A stretch of 64,000 nt of DNA from UBA668 sp040081465. Its GTDB lineage: Bacteria > Actinomycetota > Acidimicrobiia > Acidimicrobiales > Ilumatobacteraceae. The number at the start of each line of letters is the position of its first letter. Within the stretch, counting starts at the first letter, position 1. The notes below the pieces were generated by a model. The model saw only the letters and a program-made list of their open reading frames with translations. It did not search any database and was not told where the DNA came from. The translations under genes were made by a program, and so were the position numbers. The stretch spans positions 62,001 through 126,000 of the forward strand of contig JBEBGL010000005.1 of the NCBI GenBank assembly GCA_040081465.1, written 5' to 3'. Below, in pieces: positions 25,509-33,856 of the stretch.

Positions 25509-26168
25509 CTAAGGCAACGTCCAGAAGTCGTCAGCGAGACCGAGGCTGATCAGGATCGCTGCACTTTCCGCGCGAGAACGCGGTTGCCAGTCGGGAGCAA
25601 GACGACTGCCCCACCACGCTTGCGCCAACGCGTTCAGCTTTTCAACGCTGAGGGTTGAGCCCGGAGCGCGACCGTTGAGCCAGCGATTGATGTGCTCTTC
25701 CGACCGGAAGAGGTTCATCGTTGATCAAGTGAAGACGATGTCGTCCCACCACTGGGCGGCGGGAACGAGGCAGTGAAACAGAAGTTGCTTGTCAACGGGG
25801 CGTTCATCGCGCACCTCGCACTCGATCGCCTCGCCGCACTCTGGGCAAGTTGTGTCGATGCGGCCATCGGTGTGCAGCGCGGCGCAGATACCGAACGCAT
25901 CCCACGCGCAGTTCGCGTACCAAGAGCGGCCGTCAGCGAGAACTCGGAAGGCGGTCGGTACGGCCGAGAACGGGTTGGCCATGCGTAGCTCAACGGCGTT
26001 GGGTTGCAGAACGATCGCATGCGCATCGTGCAACCGCTTCCAGGCCGCCTCCGCATCCGCGAGGTCGACGCCTGACGCCGTCGCTACGTCGGCCGCAGAT
26101 GGTGCCGAACCATTCTCAACGAACAGCCGGTAGGTCGTGTTTCGTATCGCAATGTCAGTCGCGTGCAC
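25509..26168 (-). CDS. Alkylmercury-lyase (MerB)-like protein with in-frame TGA, candidate selenoprotein
   Basis: One continuous frame of 219 codons after GTG at 26168, interrupted only by TGA at 25727-25725 (codon 148). Both sides belong to the same family. Before it is a winged-helix-like N-terminus, then 'RSWYANCAWDAFGI', matching the MerB Cys96-x-x-Asp99 active site as Cys87/Asp90, and a CPxC pair (Cys108, Cys111). After it is 'STMNLFRSEEHINRW' and the C-terminal helices to 'DDFWTLP'. By ungapped comparison with MerB the TGA replaces catalytic Cys159. MerB cleaves carbon-mercury bonds; the actual substrate here is unknown. Either TGA is read as selenocysteine or the gene is a nonsense mutant; normal codon use downstream and a SECIS-like hairpin favour the first. 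Confidence 0.7.
25695..25712 (-). promoter_or_regulatory. SECIS-like hairpin after in-frame TGA
   Basis: On the coding (reverse) strand CTCTTCC (25712-25706) pairs with GGAAGAG (25701-25695), a perfect 7-bp stem with tetraloop GGUC (25705-25702). Nineteen bases separate the TGA from the loop. Bacterial SECIS elements sit within the coding region at such a distance and carry guanine in the apical loop; the E. coli fdhF element also has GGUC in its loop. A bulged U, usual in the stem, is not evident here. Confidence 0.55.
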
Positions 26169-26192
26169 GCGCCGACTCTAACGATGCAGTGA

Positions 26193-26273
26193 TGGCTTGA
26201 GACCTACTACGCGAAGGGCGAGCCGAAGACGTTCGGCTGGACCTATCAGGGCGTTGCCGCAGTTACGACGTGA
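26193..26273 (+). pseudogene. Possible remnant of a gene 3' end
   Basis: After a TGA at 26190, 26 codons run to a TGA at 26271 and translate to a protein-like sequence including ETYYAKGEPKTFGWTYQG, with G/C-rich third positions. There is no start codon and no upstream coding in this frame. It may be the tail of a lost gene, or chance. No family recognised. Confidence 0.2.
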
Positions 26274-26817
26274 GTCGATCGGCGATCAGCGTGGCGAGAG
26301 CCACGATTGCTTCGGCGCCACGGTCGTCAGTAGTCGACAACGTAAAGAAAGTGTCGCTGACACGAACTCCCGCTTCGTAATCGTGGTCATCGGCGTCGAA
26401 CGACGACACCTTGTCGGCGAGGTAGGCCTCGTCGCCGATGTCCAATGTTGTGAAGGTGTCGAGTTGGGCGAACGACACTTCAAATTCGTATGCGGCCTCG
26501 GCATCGCCGATGCCAATAATCAGTTCCCAGCTGCCGCCGACGTTGTCGTCGAAGTTGGTCCACTGGCACGCAACGCTCGATGTTGTGGCGAGTGTGAAGT
26601 TTTCGCTGACGTCGACGCCATCGTCGTCAACGGTGAATCCAACGACCGCAAAGTCGTTGGGGCTGAGCAGTGCGCACGCGTTGGATGCGTCGACAGGCTG
26701 TGAATCAACGGTGTCGGATGTGTCCGTCGATGGAGTGTTCTCTCCGTCGTGGTTGTCATCGCTGCACGCACCGAGCACGAGAAGTGCAGCCAGGATGAGT
26801 GCTCTTGGGCTGCGCAT
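26263..26817 (-). CDS. Predicted lipoprotein of unknown function
   Basis: A 184-residue secreted protein: signal peptide 'MRSPRALILAALLVLGACSD' with lipobox LGAC, a Ser/Thr/Asp-rich linker, then a domain of ~150 residues with two Cys (in 'SNACALLSPNDFAVVGF' and 'SVACQWTNFD'). This spacing resembles the DUF3558-type actinobacterial lipoproteins, which also begin with 'CxLLtp' and have a second 'CxW'. ATG at 26838 would add seven residues; 26817 gives the better signal peptide. The tRNA-Gly gene ends 25 bases upstream. Confidence 0.7.
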   Translation of the reverse strand: MRSPRALILAALLVLGACSDDNHDGENTPSTDTSDTVDSQPVDASNACALLSPNDFAVVGFTVDDDGVDVSENFTLATTSSVACQWTNFDDNVGGSWELIIGIGDAEAAYEFEVSFAQLDTFTTLDIGDEAYLADKVSSFDADDHDYEAGVRVSDTFFTLSTTDDRGAEAIVALATLIADRLTS

Positions 26818-26841
26818 GACTATGACATTAGTGCTCATCGT

Positions 26842-26916
<75 letters not shown>

Positions 26917-26951
26917 GAACTGCGTCAGGTTATCGGTGTCGGGAGCCTTGC

Positions 26952-27884
26952 TTAGTAGGTGTTCACCGTTGACTGGAACTTCTGCATCAGATGCGGGCCG
27001 GCGGCGATCGGTGCGTACTTCGGGTACTCGTTCGGCGGCAGGCATGTCGGCAAGCACTCGATGACCGCATCCCAGTTGGCGTTGTGGAAATAAGCAATCG
27101 ACTGCCGGCGCGCGGCCGGAACCTGTACGCGATGCATCGTTGATCGCCAGCGATCGTTGGTCCACCGGGCCATTGCATCCCCGAGGTTGACGACGAAAGA
27201 GCCGGGGACTGACTCAACGTCGTGCCACTTGCCATCGACACCCTCTAGTTGCAGACCGCCCACAACTGGATCGGGTAGCAGGATGGTCAGCGTGCCGTAG
27301 TCGGTGTGCGCGCTCGCCCCCAGTCGGTCCGCGTCATGTTCGATTGCCGGATAGTTCAGCGCTCGCATCGCACTTGTGTGGCGATCGATCATCGGATCGA
27401 AGTGGCCTTCGGGCAGACCGAGGCCCGCCGCCATTAGTCGCAGCAGTCGCGCCGCTAGATCGCTCAGCTCGCGGTAATACCTCTCCCACGCGGGTTGCAA
27501 CGTCGGCAACGCTGCGGGCCAAAGATTCTCTGACCACGCGAACGACTCATCGGGATCCGTGATCTTGTGCGTTGGACGATCAACGGGACCGATCGCGAAA
27601 CTCTCCTTGAGGTCTGGGGCGGCCGCCTTGCCCAGTGAACGCGTCAACGTTTCACCGGCCATCGGCGAGTAGCCGTACGGATAACCGGGGCGCGGCATCG
27701 CGACCTGCATGCGTTCGGGCAACGGCAAGTCGAAGAAGGCACGCGCGTTGCTCCACGCGCCTGCAACTACCGCGTCGTCAACTCCGTGGCCAACGATCGT
27801 GATGAAACCGGCTCGTTCGCACGCTTCATCGATCAACCCCGGCGCGTTCGGCGCGCTGATGTCGACCACCGGCACCCAACTCAT
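26952..27884 (-). CDS. Isopenicillin-N-synthase-like 2-oxoglutarate/Fe(II) oxygenase
   Basis: A 310-residue non-haem iron oxygenase of the IPNS/flavanone-hydroxylase superfamily. The DIOX_N part is 'VPVVDISAPNAPGLIDEACE' with 'GFITIVGHGVD'. The iron-binding facial triad is the His and Asp of 'HTDYGTLTILL' and the distal His of 'STMHRVQVP', followed by Arg for 2-oxoglutarate. The substrate is unknown. ATG at 27884 overlaps the stop of the M81 peptidase gene (ATGA at 27881-27884), so the two are one operon. Confidence 0.85.
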   Translation of the reverse strand: MSWVPVVDISAPNAPGLIDEACERAGFITIVGHGVDDAVVAGAWSNARAFFDLPLPERMQVAMPRPGYPYGYSPMAGETLTRSLGKAAAPDLKESFAIGPVDRPTHKITDPDESFAWSENLWPAALPTLQPAWERYYRELSDLAARLLRLMAAGLGLPEGHFDPMIDRHTSAMRALNYPAIEHDADRLGASAHTDYGTLTILLPDPVVGGLQLEGVDGKWHDVESVPGSFVVNLGDAMARWTNDRWRSTMHRVQVPAARRQSIAYFHNANWDAVIECLPTCLPPNEYPKYAPIAAGPHLMQKFQSTVNTY

Positions 27885-29356
27885 CGAGCTGGCAACGGTT
27901 CGATGGTGATTAGGTCGATCGAGTCGATCCCGGCGAACGGTCTGCGCACCTTGCGATACGGAAACAGTGAGAGATCGGGCGACATCGTGCCCGGCCCTTC
28001 GCAGCGCACGACCTTCGATGCGATGGGGCCGAAGCCGTTCATGAAGTGCTGCGTGCTCTTCACCACTAATACGTGTCGCTGCTGCGGGTCGATGCCGTGC
28101 TCGGTGAAGCAGTGTGTGCTGAACACCTGTTGGCGTGCCGTATTCAACACGATCTCGATTCCACCGACCCGAATCATTGCGGTCTTGCCGAGCCGGTAGT
28201 TGGGCTCACCCTTTGCGAAGAGCGATTGCATCGCATCGTCGCGGACGCACATCACTTGGGCCAGAACATCGAGCGGCATTCCCGACATCGGCCCCGCCTT
28301 GCCGCCTATGCGCAGCGGCAGTACCGCGCCAACGCCGGCGTCGTGGCAGAGACGAACGGCCACTGGATCCCACAGCAGAGCCAATGCGACATCTTGAGCG
28401 TCTCGTCGAATCAGCTCTGCGAGAACGAACGTCGAGTCGCCCGCCGATCCGCCACCTGGATTGTCGCTGCTATCTGCGAGCACGACTGGGCGGCCATCGT
28501 GTGCGAGCGCCTCATCAACCGCGGCCTCGACACCTTTGCCTACCCAACTCTTCGACCGAATCACGCGCAGGAAGTCCTCTGCGACCTCATTGGCAACGTC
28601 GGTCGCCAGCTCCAGATCGCCATCGGTTGTCACCACCACCGACGACCCTGTATCCGCTTGATCCGAACCCTCGAAGCCGTGATTCGCCGACACTGCCAAT
28701 ACTCCAGCGCGCCGTTGCGCCGCGGTGAACCGCGCCACGAACGAGACCATCGGCTCATCAGTCGTCGGATACGCACCTGGCGTCGCGAATCGCACAGCCG
28801 CGGTCACCGGTTTCACTTCGCGGCGCGCTATCTCAGCGAGTACGGGCAGCATCTCGGCCGCGCGTTCGGCGTAGTCGATGTGCGGATACTGCCGACACGA
28901 CACAACCAAGTCACCAGCCGCAAGCATGCGACTCGACACGTTGCAATGCAGATCGAGCAAAGCGCCGATGGCCACGTTCGGACCAACGACGTCGCGCACA
29001 GCGGACAGCAAGTCGCCCTCGCAATCGTCGATACCCTCGGCCATCTGCGCGCCGTGCAAGCACAAGAACACAATGTCGACCGGCAGCGCAGTACGGAGTT
29101 CGTCAAGAATCCGATCGCGAATGAATTGCCACGCTCCGGCAGTGCACGGAAGAGCGGGCTCGGCATTGGAAAACGGCCCGGGCGCGACCTCCATCCCGAG
29201 CTCAATCGCAATATCGCAGGCATCGCCATAACCCATCACATGCGACTCTTCGTACGAATCGACACCCCAGCGAACGGTCGTAAAAGACCTGAGTGCAGTG
29301 GGAATCGGGGAGAACGAACCGCTCTCGTGTTGCACCCCGGCCACAAAGCAACGCAT
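27881..29356 (-). CDS. M81-family metallopeptidase (MlrC-like)
   Basis: A 491-residue member of the M81 family (DUF1485 plus MlrC C-terminus), known from microcystin degradation in sphingomonads but widespread with unknown substrates. Family features are the N-terminal 'VAGVQHESGSFSPIPT', 'LDLHCNVSSRML', 'RQYPHIDYAERAAEM' and the C-terminal 'ADSSDNPGGGSAGDSTFVLA'. ATG at 29356 marks the conserved N-terminus; the frame extends upstream only as antisense of the SPFH gene. It is divergent from that gene with 69 bases between, and is coupled to the oxygenase downstream. Confidence 0.88.
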   Translation of the reverse strand: MRCFVAGVQHESGSFSPIPTALRSFTTVRWGVDSYEESHVMGYGDACDIAIELGMEVAPGPFSNAEPALPCTAGAWQFIRDRILDELRTALPVDIVFLCLHGAQMAEGIDDCEGDLLSAVRDVVGPNVAIGALLDLHCNVSSRMLAAGDLVVSCRQYPHIDYAERAAEMLPVLAEIARREVKPVTAAVRFATPGAYPTTDEPMVSFVARFTAAQRRAGVLAVSANHGFEGSDQADTGSSVVVTTDGDLELATDVANEVAEDFLRVIRSKSWVGKGVEAAVDEALAHDGRPVVLADSSDNPGGGSAGDSTFVLAELIRRDAQDVALALLWDPVAVRLCHDAGVGAVLPLRIGGKAGPMSGMPLDVLAQVMCVRDDAMQSLFAKGEPNYRLGKTAMIRVGGIEIVLNTARQQVFSTHCFTEHGIDPQQRHVLVVKSTQHFMNGFGPIASKVVRCEGPGTMSPDLSLFPYRKVRRPFAGIDSIDLITIEPLPAR

Positions 29357-29425
29357 GCCGCAGGTTACGTCGCGACCCCAAAAGCCACATAGACTGCCCG
29401 CCGAACCTTTAGGAGGCAACTCGCC

Positions 29426-30382
29426 ATGGTCGCACTCGACGGCAGCACAATCGCCGGCATCATCCTGGTAATTCTCGCACTGCTGACGATTCTCGCCAGT
29501 TTCCGCACCGTCAATCAGGGCACTGTCGGCGTCACCACCATCTTCGGTAAGTACCACCGCACCCTGCGCCCCGGTCTGAACATCGTCATCCCGTTCATCG
29601 AGAAGATATTCCGCCGTATCAGCATTCAGAACCGCGCCGTCGAGCTGCAGTTCCAGGCCATCACCGGCGACCAAGCCAACGTCTACTTCACCGCCATGAT
29701 GGTGTACGGCGCGATCACCGACAGCGAAGACACCATCAAGAACATCGCCTTCAAATTCGTCAGCGAGAAGGACTTCCTGACCGCACTTGTGCGCAGCGTC
29801 GAAGGCAGCACCCGTGGCTTCGTGGCCACCAAGAAGCAGGCCGAGATTCTGGCGTTGCGCGGCGAGATTGTGAAAGAGGTGAAAGAGAACCTCGACCACG
29901 TCATCGAGACGTGGGGTTTCCACCTGATCGACCTGCAACTCAACGACATCACGTTCGATCAAGCGATCACCACCTCGATGGCGCAAGTGGTGGCCAGCAA
30001 CAACTTGAAGGCTGCCGCCACCAACGAAGGCGACGCGTTGCTCATTCGCAAGACCAAAGAAGCCGAAGCTCTCGGTAACGCCGTGCGCATCGAGGCCGAG
30101 GCCGAGCGCACAGCCGCTCAGTTGCGCGGTCAGGGTGTCGCCTTGTTCCGCGAGGAAGTCGCACGCGGTCTTGCGTTGGCCGCCCGCGAGCTTGAAACCA
30201 ACAGCGTCGACTCGTCGCTCATCCTGTTCTCGATGTGGACAGAAACGATTCGCCAGATGGCCGAGCATGGCAAGGGCAACGTGCTGTTCCTCGACGGGTC
30301 GCCTGAGGGAATGCAAGCGCAGATGCGCAACCTGATGGCGATGTCACAGCTAGATGTTGTGCGCGACACTCCCGCCAAATGA
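29426..30382 (+). CDS. SPFH/Band 7 membrane protein (stomatin-like)
   Basis: A 318-residue protein with one N-terminal membrane helix (~8-27, IAGIILVILALLTILASF), an SPFH domain (~30-200, 'RTVNQGTVGVTTIFGKYHRT') and a C-terminal helical Ala/Glu-rich stretch (~200-250, 'KTKEAEALGNAVRIEAEAER') of the type that oligomerises in stomatin and HflK/C rings. Such proteins organise membrane microdomains and regulate proteases or channels. AGGAGG lies at 29410-29416 before ATG 29426. The stop overlaps the Rieske oxygenase gene by ATGA. Confidence 0.9.
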   Translation: MVALDGSTIAGIILVILALLTILASFRTVNQGTVGVTTIFGKYHRTLRPGLNIVIPFIEKIFRRISIQNRAVELQFQAITGDQANVYFTAMMVYGAITDSEDTIKNIAFKFVSEKDFLTALVRSVEGSTRGFVATKKQAEILALRGEIVKEVKENLDHVIETWGFHLIDLQLNDITFDQAITTSMAQVVASNNLKAAATNEGDALLIRKTKEAEALGNAVRIEAEAERTAAQLRGQGVALFREEVARGLALAARELETNSVDSSLILFSMWTETIRQMAEHGKGNVLFLDGSPEGMQAQMRNLMAMSQLDVVRDTPAK

Positions 30383-31389
30383 CCGCTGAGCTCACGGAAA
30401 CTCTGCCGGCGCGCTGGTATAAGGATCCCGAGATTTGGCAACGCGAGCGTTGGCCAATCTTTGGCAGCAACTGGATACACGTTGCGTACGACCACCAACT
30501 GCGCAACACGGGCGACTACGTCACTGAGAACCTCGCTGGTTGGCCGATCTTCATTCGGCGCACCGATAGTGGAGCGCTGACGGCGTTCTACAACCTGTGC
30601 CCGCATCGCGCTGGCCCGTTGGTGTTCGACGGTGAAGGTTGCTCGAAGAACTTGGTGTGCAAGTACCACGGCTGGGCGTTCAATGCCGAGGGCAAGCTGC
30701 TGAGCGCCCGCGACTTTGGCGCGCCTGCACCCGACAACATGGATCTCACCACTATCCAGGTCGCCTCGTGGCGCGGCATGGTGTTTGTGTGTTTGAACCC
30801 GGCGACGCCGCCGTTGCTCGAGTGGCTTGGCGACTTCCCAAAGGAAATCGAAGGCGTGCCGCTAGAGGGCTACCGCTACCACAGCAAGAGCGTTCGCCAC
30901 GTTGCGTGCAACTGGAAGACCTACGGCGACAACTTCGTCGAGGGGTACCACCTGCCGACGACTCATCCGGCGATGAGCCGAGATGCCGACGCGCTGAACT
31001 ACAAGGTCGAGTTCAAAGGCGACCCGCGGTGGAACATTCACACGATGCCGCCCCGCGACGAAAGCACGTTCAGCGTGTTCGGCTACTTCTGGCCCTGCTT
31101 CGCCTTCGACGTGTTTCCTGGCGGATTCGCAGTCGAACGCTGGTTGCCGCGCGGCCACACCCACAGCGACCTGATCTTCGAGTACTTCTTCGCCGACGAC
31201 GCGAAAGAAATTGAGGAGACGGTGAAGTTCAGCGAAGAGGTCGCCGACGAAGACGCACGCATGTGCGAGCACGTGCAGCGCAACCTCGATGCAGGCAACT
31301 ACAACACTGGGCTACTGAGCCCGAAGTGGGAACACGGTGTGGGCGTATTCCACAACCTGATCCGCGAAGCCGTCGGCCCGATCGACTAG
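30379..31389 (+). CDS. Rieske [2Fe-2S] aromatic-ring-hydroxylating oxygenase, alpha-subunit-like
   Basis: A 336-residue oxygenase. The Rieske cluster ligands are Cys74-x-His76 (NLCPHRAGP) and Cys94-x-x-His97 (LVCKYHGW). The catalytic domain shows the mononuclear iron site in 'DNFVEGYHLPTTHPAM', with bridging Asp and two His, as in choline/carnitine or phenylpropionate-type oxygenases. No ferredoxin, reductase or beta subunit is adjacent, so electrons must come from elsewhere. It is translationally coupled to the SPFH gene. Confidence 0.88.
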   Translation: MTAELTETLPARWYKDPEIWQRERWPIFGSNWIHVAYDHQLRNTGDYVTENLAGWPIFIRRTDSGALTAFYNLCPHRAGPLVFDGEGCSKNLVCKYHGWAFNAEGKLLSARDFGAPAPDNMDLTTIQVASWRGMVFVCLNPATPPLLEWLGDFPKEIEGVPLEGYRYHSKSVRHVACNWKTYGDNFVEGYHLPTTHPAMSRDADALNYKVEFKGDPRWNIHTMPPRDESTFSVFGYFWPCFAFDVFPGGFAVERWLPRGHTHSDLIFEYFFADDAKEIEETVKFSEEVADEDARMCEHVQRNLDAGNYNTGLLSPKWEHGVGVFHNLIREAVGPID

Positions 31390-31409
31390 TCACGTGTAAC
31401 GACTAACAG

Positions 31410-31481
31410 TCGGGGAGGGGAGATTCGAACTCCCGACCTCCCGCTCCCAAAGCGGGAGCGCTACCGCTGCGCTACTCCCCG
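31410..31481 (-). tRNA. tRNA-Pro (TGG)
   Basis: Reverse strand. Acceptor CGGGGAG pairs with CTCCCCG, discriminator A, no encoded CCA. The anticodon stem CCCGC/GCGGG holds a TTTGGGA loop with anticodon TGG, and the T arm contains GAGTTCGAATCTC. It sits between the Rieske oxygenase and the universal stress gene. Confidence 0.95.
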
Positions 31482-31511
31482 GCAATCCGAGATGCTATCG
31501 GCGAGGCACTG

Positions 31512-32402
31512 TTAGCGAGTCCGAATCACCGCAACGGGGCAGGGTGCGTGTTGCACGACTGTTCGGCTGCACGAACCGAGCAGCAACGAACGGAAACCGC
31601 CTCGACCGCGTGACCCGACGACCACAAGATCGCCATCAACGGCCGCATCGATGATGGCTTTGGCAGCACTTTCTTCGCTAATCACCGAGCGGCAACGCAG
31701 ACCGGGCACTGAATCGCGCACGCTGGCCATCGCCGTCTCGAGGGTACGCATCGCATCCAACCTCATAGCGTCGCGAGCTTCGCTGAGACCAGTCATCGCG
31801 CCGACGTACGGATAGAACCAAGCGTGCACGAGCACGAGCTCGGCGCCGCTGCGCACTGCCTGATCGGTTGCCCAGGCTATGGCTTGATCGCTACCCGCCG
31901 ACCCATCGACGCCAACGACGATGCGCGTGATCTCGTGATCGTTGCGCGCGATTCCGTGCATTACCACCACCGGGCACTTCGCACGGTGGACGACGACCGT
32001 TGCGACCGAGCCCAGCATGTCGGTGAGGCGACCAGGGTGGCTGGTGGCACCAACGACAAGCAGATCGTGGTCGTTGGCGGCGCTGACCAACGCATAGGCG
32101 GGCGCTCCGAGGACGGTTTCGCCCGTCACCTTCCCGTTCGGGCGCAAACCCATCGAGCGTGCGATGTCGACGGCGCGTTGGTTGATGGCCTCTTGCTCTT
32201 TGACGATGGCGTCTAACGATGAGCCGGCGAAGACTCCGTCGCCGACCATGCCTCCGACTGCCACCGGCAGTTGCGCGCACGTCACAACATGCAATGGCCA
32301 CTCACGGCGCGCAGCCTCGTGTGCTGCCCAACGGAGAGCCTCGAGAGATCCCTCCGATCCGTCGACACCAACGACTACTTGCGCGCCGTGCTCAGCCATC
32401 AC
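31512..32402 (-). CDS. Universal stress protein with two UspA domains
   Basis: A 296-residue tandem UspA protein. Each half begins with a strand ending in GVDGS ('VVVGVDGSEGSLEALRWAA' and 'IVVGVDGSAGSDQAIAWAT') and ends with an ATP-binding G-x2-G-x9-G(S/T) loop ('VVGATSHPGRLTDMLGSVAT' and 'VVGSRGRGGFRSLLLGSCSR'). Both loops look intact, so ATP binding at two sites is expected. Actinobacterial tandem Usp proteins respond to hypoxia and starvation. It follows the copper oxidase gene by one base, suggesting joint transcription. Confidence 0.92.
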   Translation of the reverse strand: MMAEHGAQVVVGVDGSEGSLEALRWAAHEAARREWPLHVVTCAQLPVAVGGMVGDGVFAGSSLDAIVKEQEAINQRAVDIARSMGLRPNGKVTGETVLGAPAYALVSAANDHDLLVVGATSHPGRLTDMLGSVATVVVHRAKCPVVVMHGIARNDHEITRIVVGVDGSAGSDQAIAWATDQAVRSGAELVLVHAWFYPYVGAMTGLSEARDAMRLDAMRTLETAMASVRDSVPGLRCRSVISEESAAKAIIDAAVDGDLVVVGSRGRGGFRSLLLGSCSRTVVQHAPCPVAVIRTR

Positions 32403-32403
32403 A

Positions 32404-33771
32404 TCACCTCTCCACGATTAGGGCGGTCACCATGTACCGCATGCCTGTGGGCGTCTCTGCGTGAGTGAGGATGTGGCAGTGCCACGCCCAAACGCCAGGC
32501 TCTTGTCCCATGTACAGCACGGTGTAGCGCTCGCCGGGGGCGATGTTGACGGTGTCAGTCGGCCACGGTTCGTCCAACGGCACTCCGTCCTTGGCGATGA
32601 CCCATCCCGAAGGTTGGTGCAAGTGCATCGGGTGGCTGAGAAGCCCCTCGTTCAAGTAGTTCACCAGCATCACCTGGCCGACTCGCAACGTGTACGGCTC
32701 GGTGGCGGGGAAGCTCTTGCCGTTCAGGCTGAGACCGATCGCACCTGCGTCGTTCACAACCATGTTGACCTTCTTGTCGACCTGTGTGTATCCCTTGTCG
32801 ATCAGCTTCTGCGGAATCGGCATCTCGTCGATCGTGAATGCACCGAACATGCCGTCCGGGATCTGCTCTTGCGCGTTGTGGTGCGAGTGGTAAATGCCAA
32901 CGGCTGGACCCTTCGCCACGAACTCGTAGATGTGCTCGCCGCCCGGCTTGGTCGGCGCCTCGGTGTACGGATCGACGCCGTCCATCACGTTCGGAACTTG
33001 GATGCCGTGAAGGTGCAGCGATGTGCTGTCGGGCAGTTCGTTCTTCAGGACCAGACGCACCTTGTCGCCGGTAAGCACGTGAATCTCGGGGGCAGGAACG
33101 ACCCCGTTGTACGTCCACGCATCGACGATCACGCCTGGCTCAACTTCCCACTTCACGACCTTGGCGACGACGATGAACTCCTTCGTGCCATCGGCGAGAA
33201 TCGTCGGCTCCATTACTTCGCCGCCGTGGCCCTCTGTTACTGCGGGGTACTGCTGCGCCACGGCAAGCATCAGTGCGTCCATCTCAGACGCGGTCATCTC
33301 GTCTTGCGAGCCCCCGTTGTGCGGAGCATCGGTGCTGCCGGTCGCGTTCGATCCGGTAACGGTCATCGTGCCCTTCATCCCCGCTGCCTCATGGCCGGGT
33401 TGCGGGCAGATGAATTCGTAGTCACCCGCGTTGAACGGCCCAATTTCCCAATCGGCTTCCTCTTGGCCGTTGACGACCGGACTCGTCAGCCCGAGGCTCG
33501 GGATTTCCATGTTGTGCGCAACGTTGCCGTTGTTGACCAGGTGGATGATCGCGCCGACTGTCGGGATGGTCATCGTGGTCGGCGAAAACGTGAAGTCGTC
33601 GTTCATCGCAATTGTGACCGTCGGCTTGCTGACGGTGCCACCGGCAGCCGAGGACGCGCTCTCATCACCCCGATCGCGAACGCCCACAATGGCGACGACG
33701 AGCGCCGCCATTGCTGCTGCAAATGCCAACCAACTGAGAACTGAACGATCGTCTTGAGCCATAACGACCAT
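32404..33771 (-). CDS. Three-domain copper oxidase: cupredoxin plus two-domain multicopper oxidase
   Basis: A 455-residue secreted or membrane-anchored protein with an N-terminal helix (~8-30). Domain 1 (~50-145) is a cupredoxin with type-1 ligands His (NVAHNME), Cys and His (FICPQPGHEAAG) and Met (AAGMKGTM). Domains 2 and 3 form a two-domain multicopper oxidase with all four copper motifs: 'LHLHGIQVP', 'YHSHHN', 'HPMHLHQ' and 'HCHILTHAETPTGM'. Laccase-like oxidation or a nitrite-reductase-type reaction are the family options. Start at ATG 33771 (33762 also possible). The extra cupredoxin may feed electrons directly to the oxidase. Confidence 0.85.
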   Translation of the reverse strand: MVVMAQDDRSVLSWLAFAAAMAALVVAIVGVRDRGDESASSAAGGTVSKPTVTIAMNDDFTFSPTTMTIPTVGAIIHLVNNGNVAHNMEIPSLGLTSPVVNGQEEADWEIGPFNAGDYEFICPQPGHEAAGMKGTMTVTGSNATGSTDAPHNGGSQDEMTASEMDALMLAVAQQYPAVTEGHGGEVMEPTILADGTKEFIVVAKVVKWEVEPGVIVDAWTYNGVVPAPEIHVLTGDKVRLVLKNELPDSTSLHLHGIQVPNVMDGVDPYTEAPTKPGGEHIYEFVAKGPAVGIYHSHHNAQEQIPDGMFGAFTIDEMPIPQKLIDKGYTQVDKKVNMVVNDAGAIGLSLNGKSFPATEPYTLRVGQVMLVNYLNEGLLSHPMHLHQPSGWVIAKDGVPLDEPWPTDTVNIAPGERYTVLYMGQEPGVWAWHCHILTHAETPTGMRYMVTALIVER

Positions 33772-33856
33772 GGTGCGGGTGCGCGGGCCGTGGCCATAGG
33801 GCACCGAAGCACAGCCAACCCGGGACCAAAGTCCCTGTTTACGCCGCTGGGGCGTT

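Noticed and set aside
25509..25718. Separate 69-residue gene starting at ATG 25718
   Set aside because: It is in the same frame as the upstream MerB-like part, separated only by TGA plus two codons, has no ribosome-binding site, and corresponds to the C-terminus of the same family.
28073..29392. Open frame of 439 codons on the forward strand
   Set aside because: Antisense of the M81 peptidase gene; low-complexity Arg/His-rich translation with no family motif.
29357..30316. N-terminal extension of the M81 peptidase frame by ~320 residues
   Set aside because: The extension is the antisense of the SPFH gene; the conserved M81 N-terminus starts at 29356.
32461..33744. Long open frame of 427 codons on the forward strand
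   Set aside because: It is antisense to the copper oxidase, which has full catalytic motifs; the forward translation has no recognisable fold and is an effect of high G+C.
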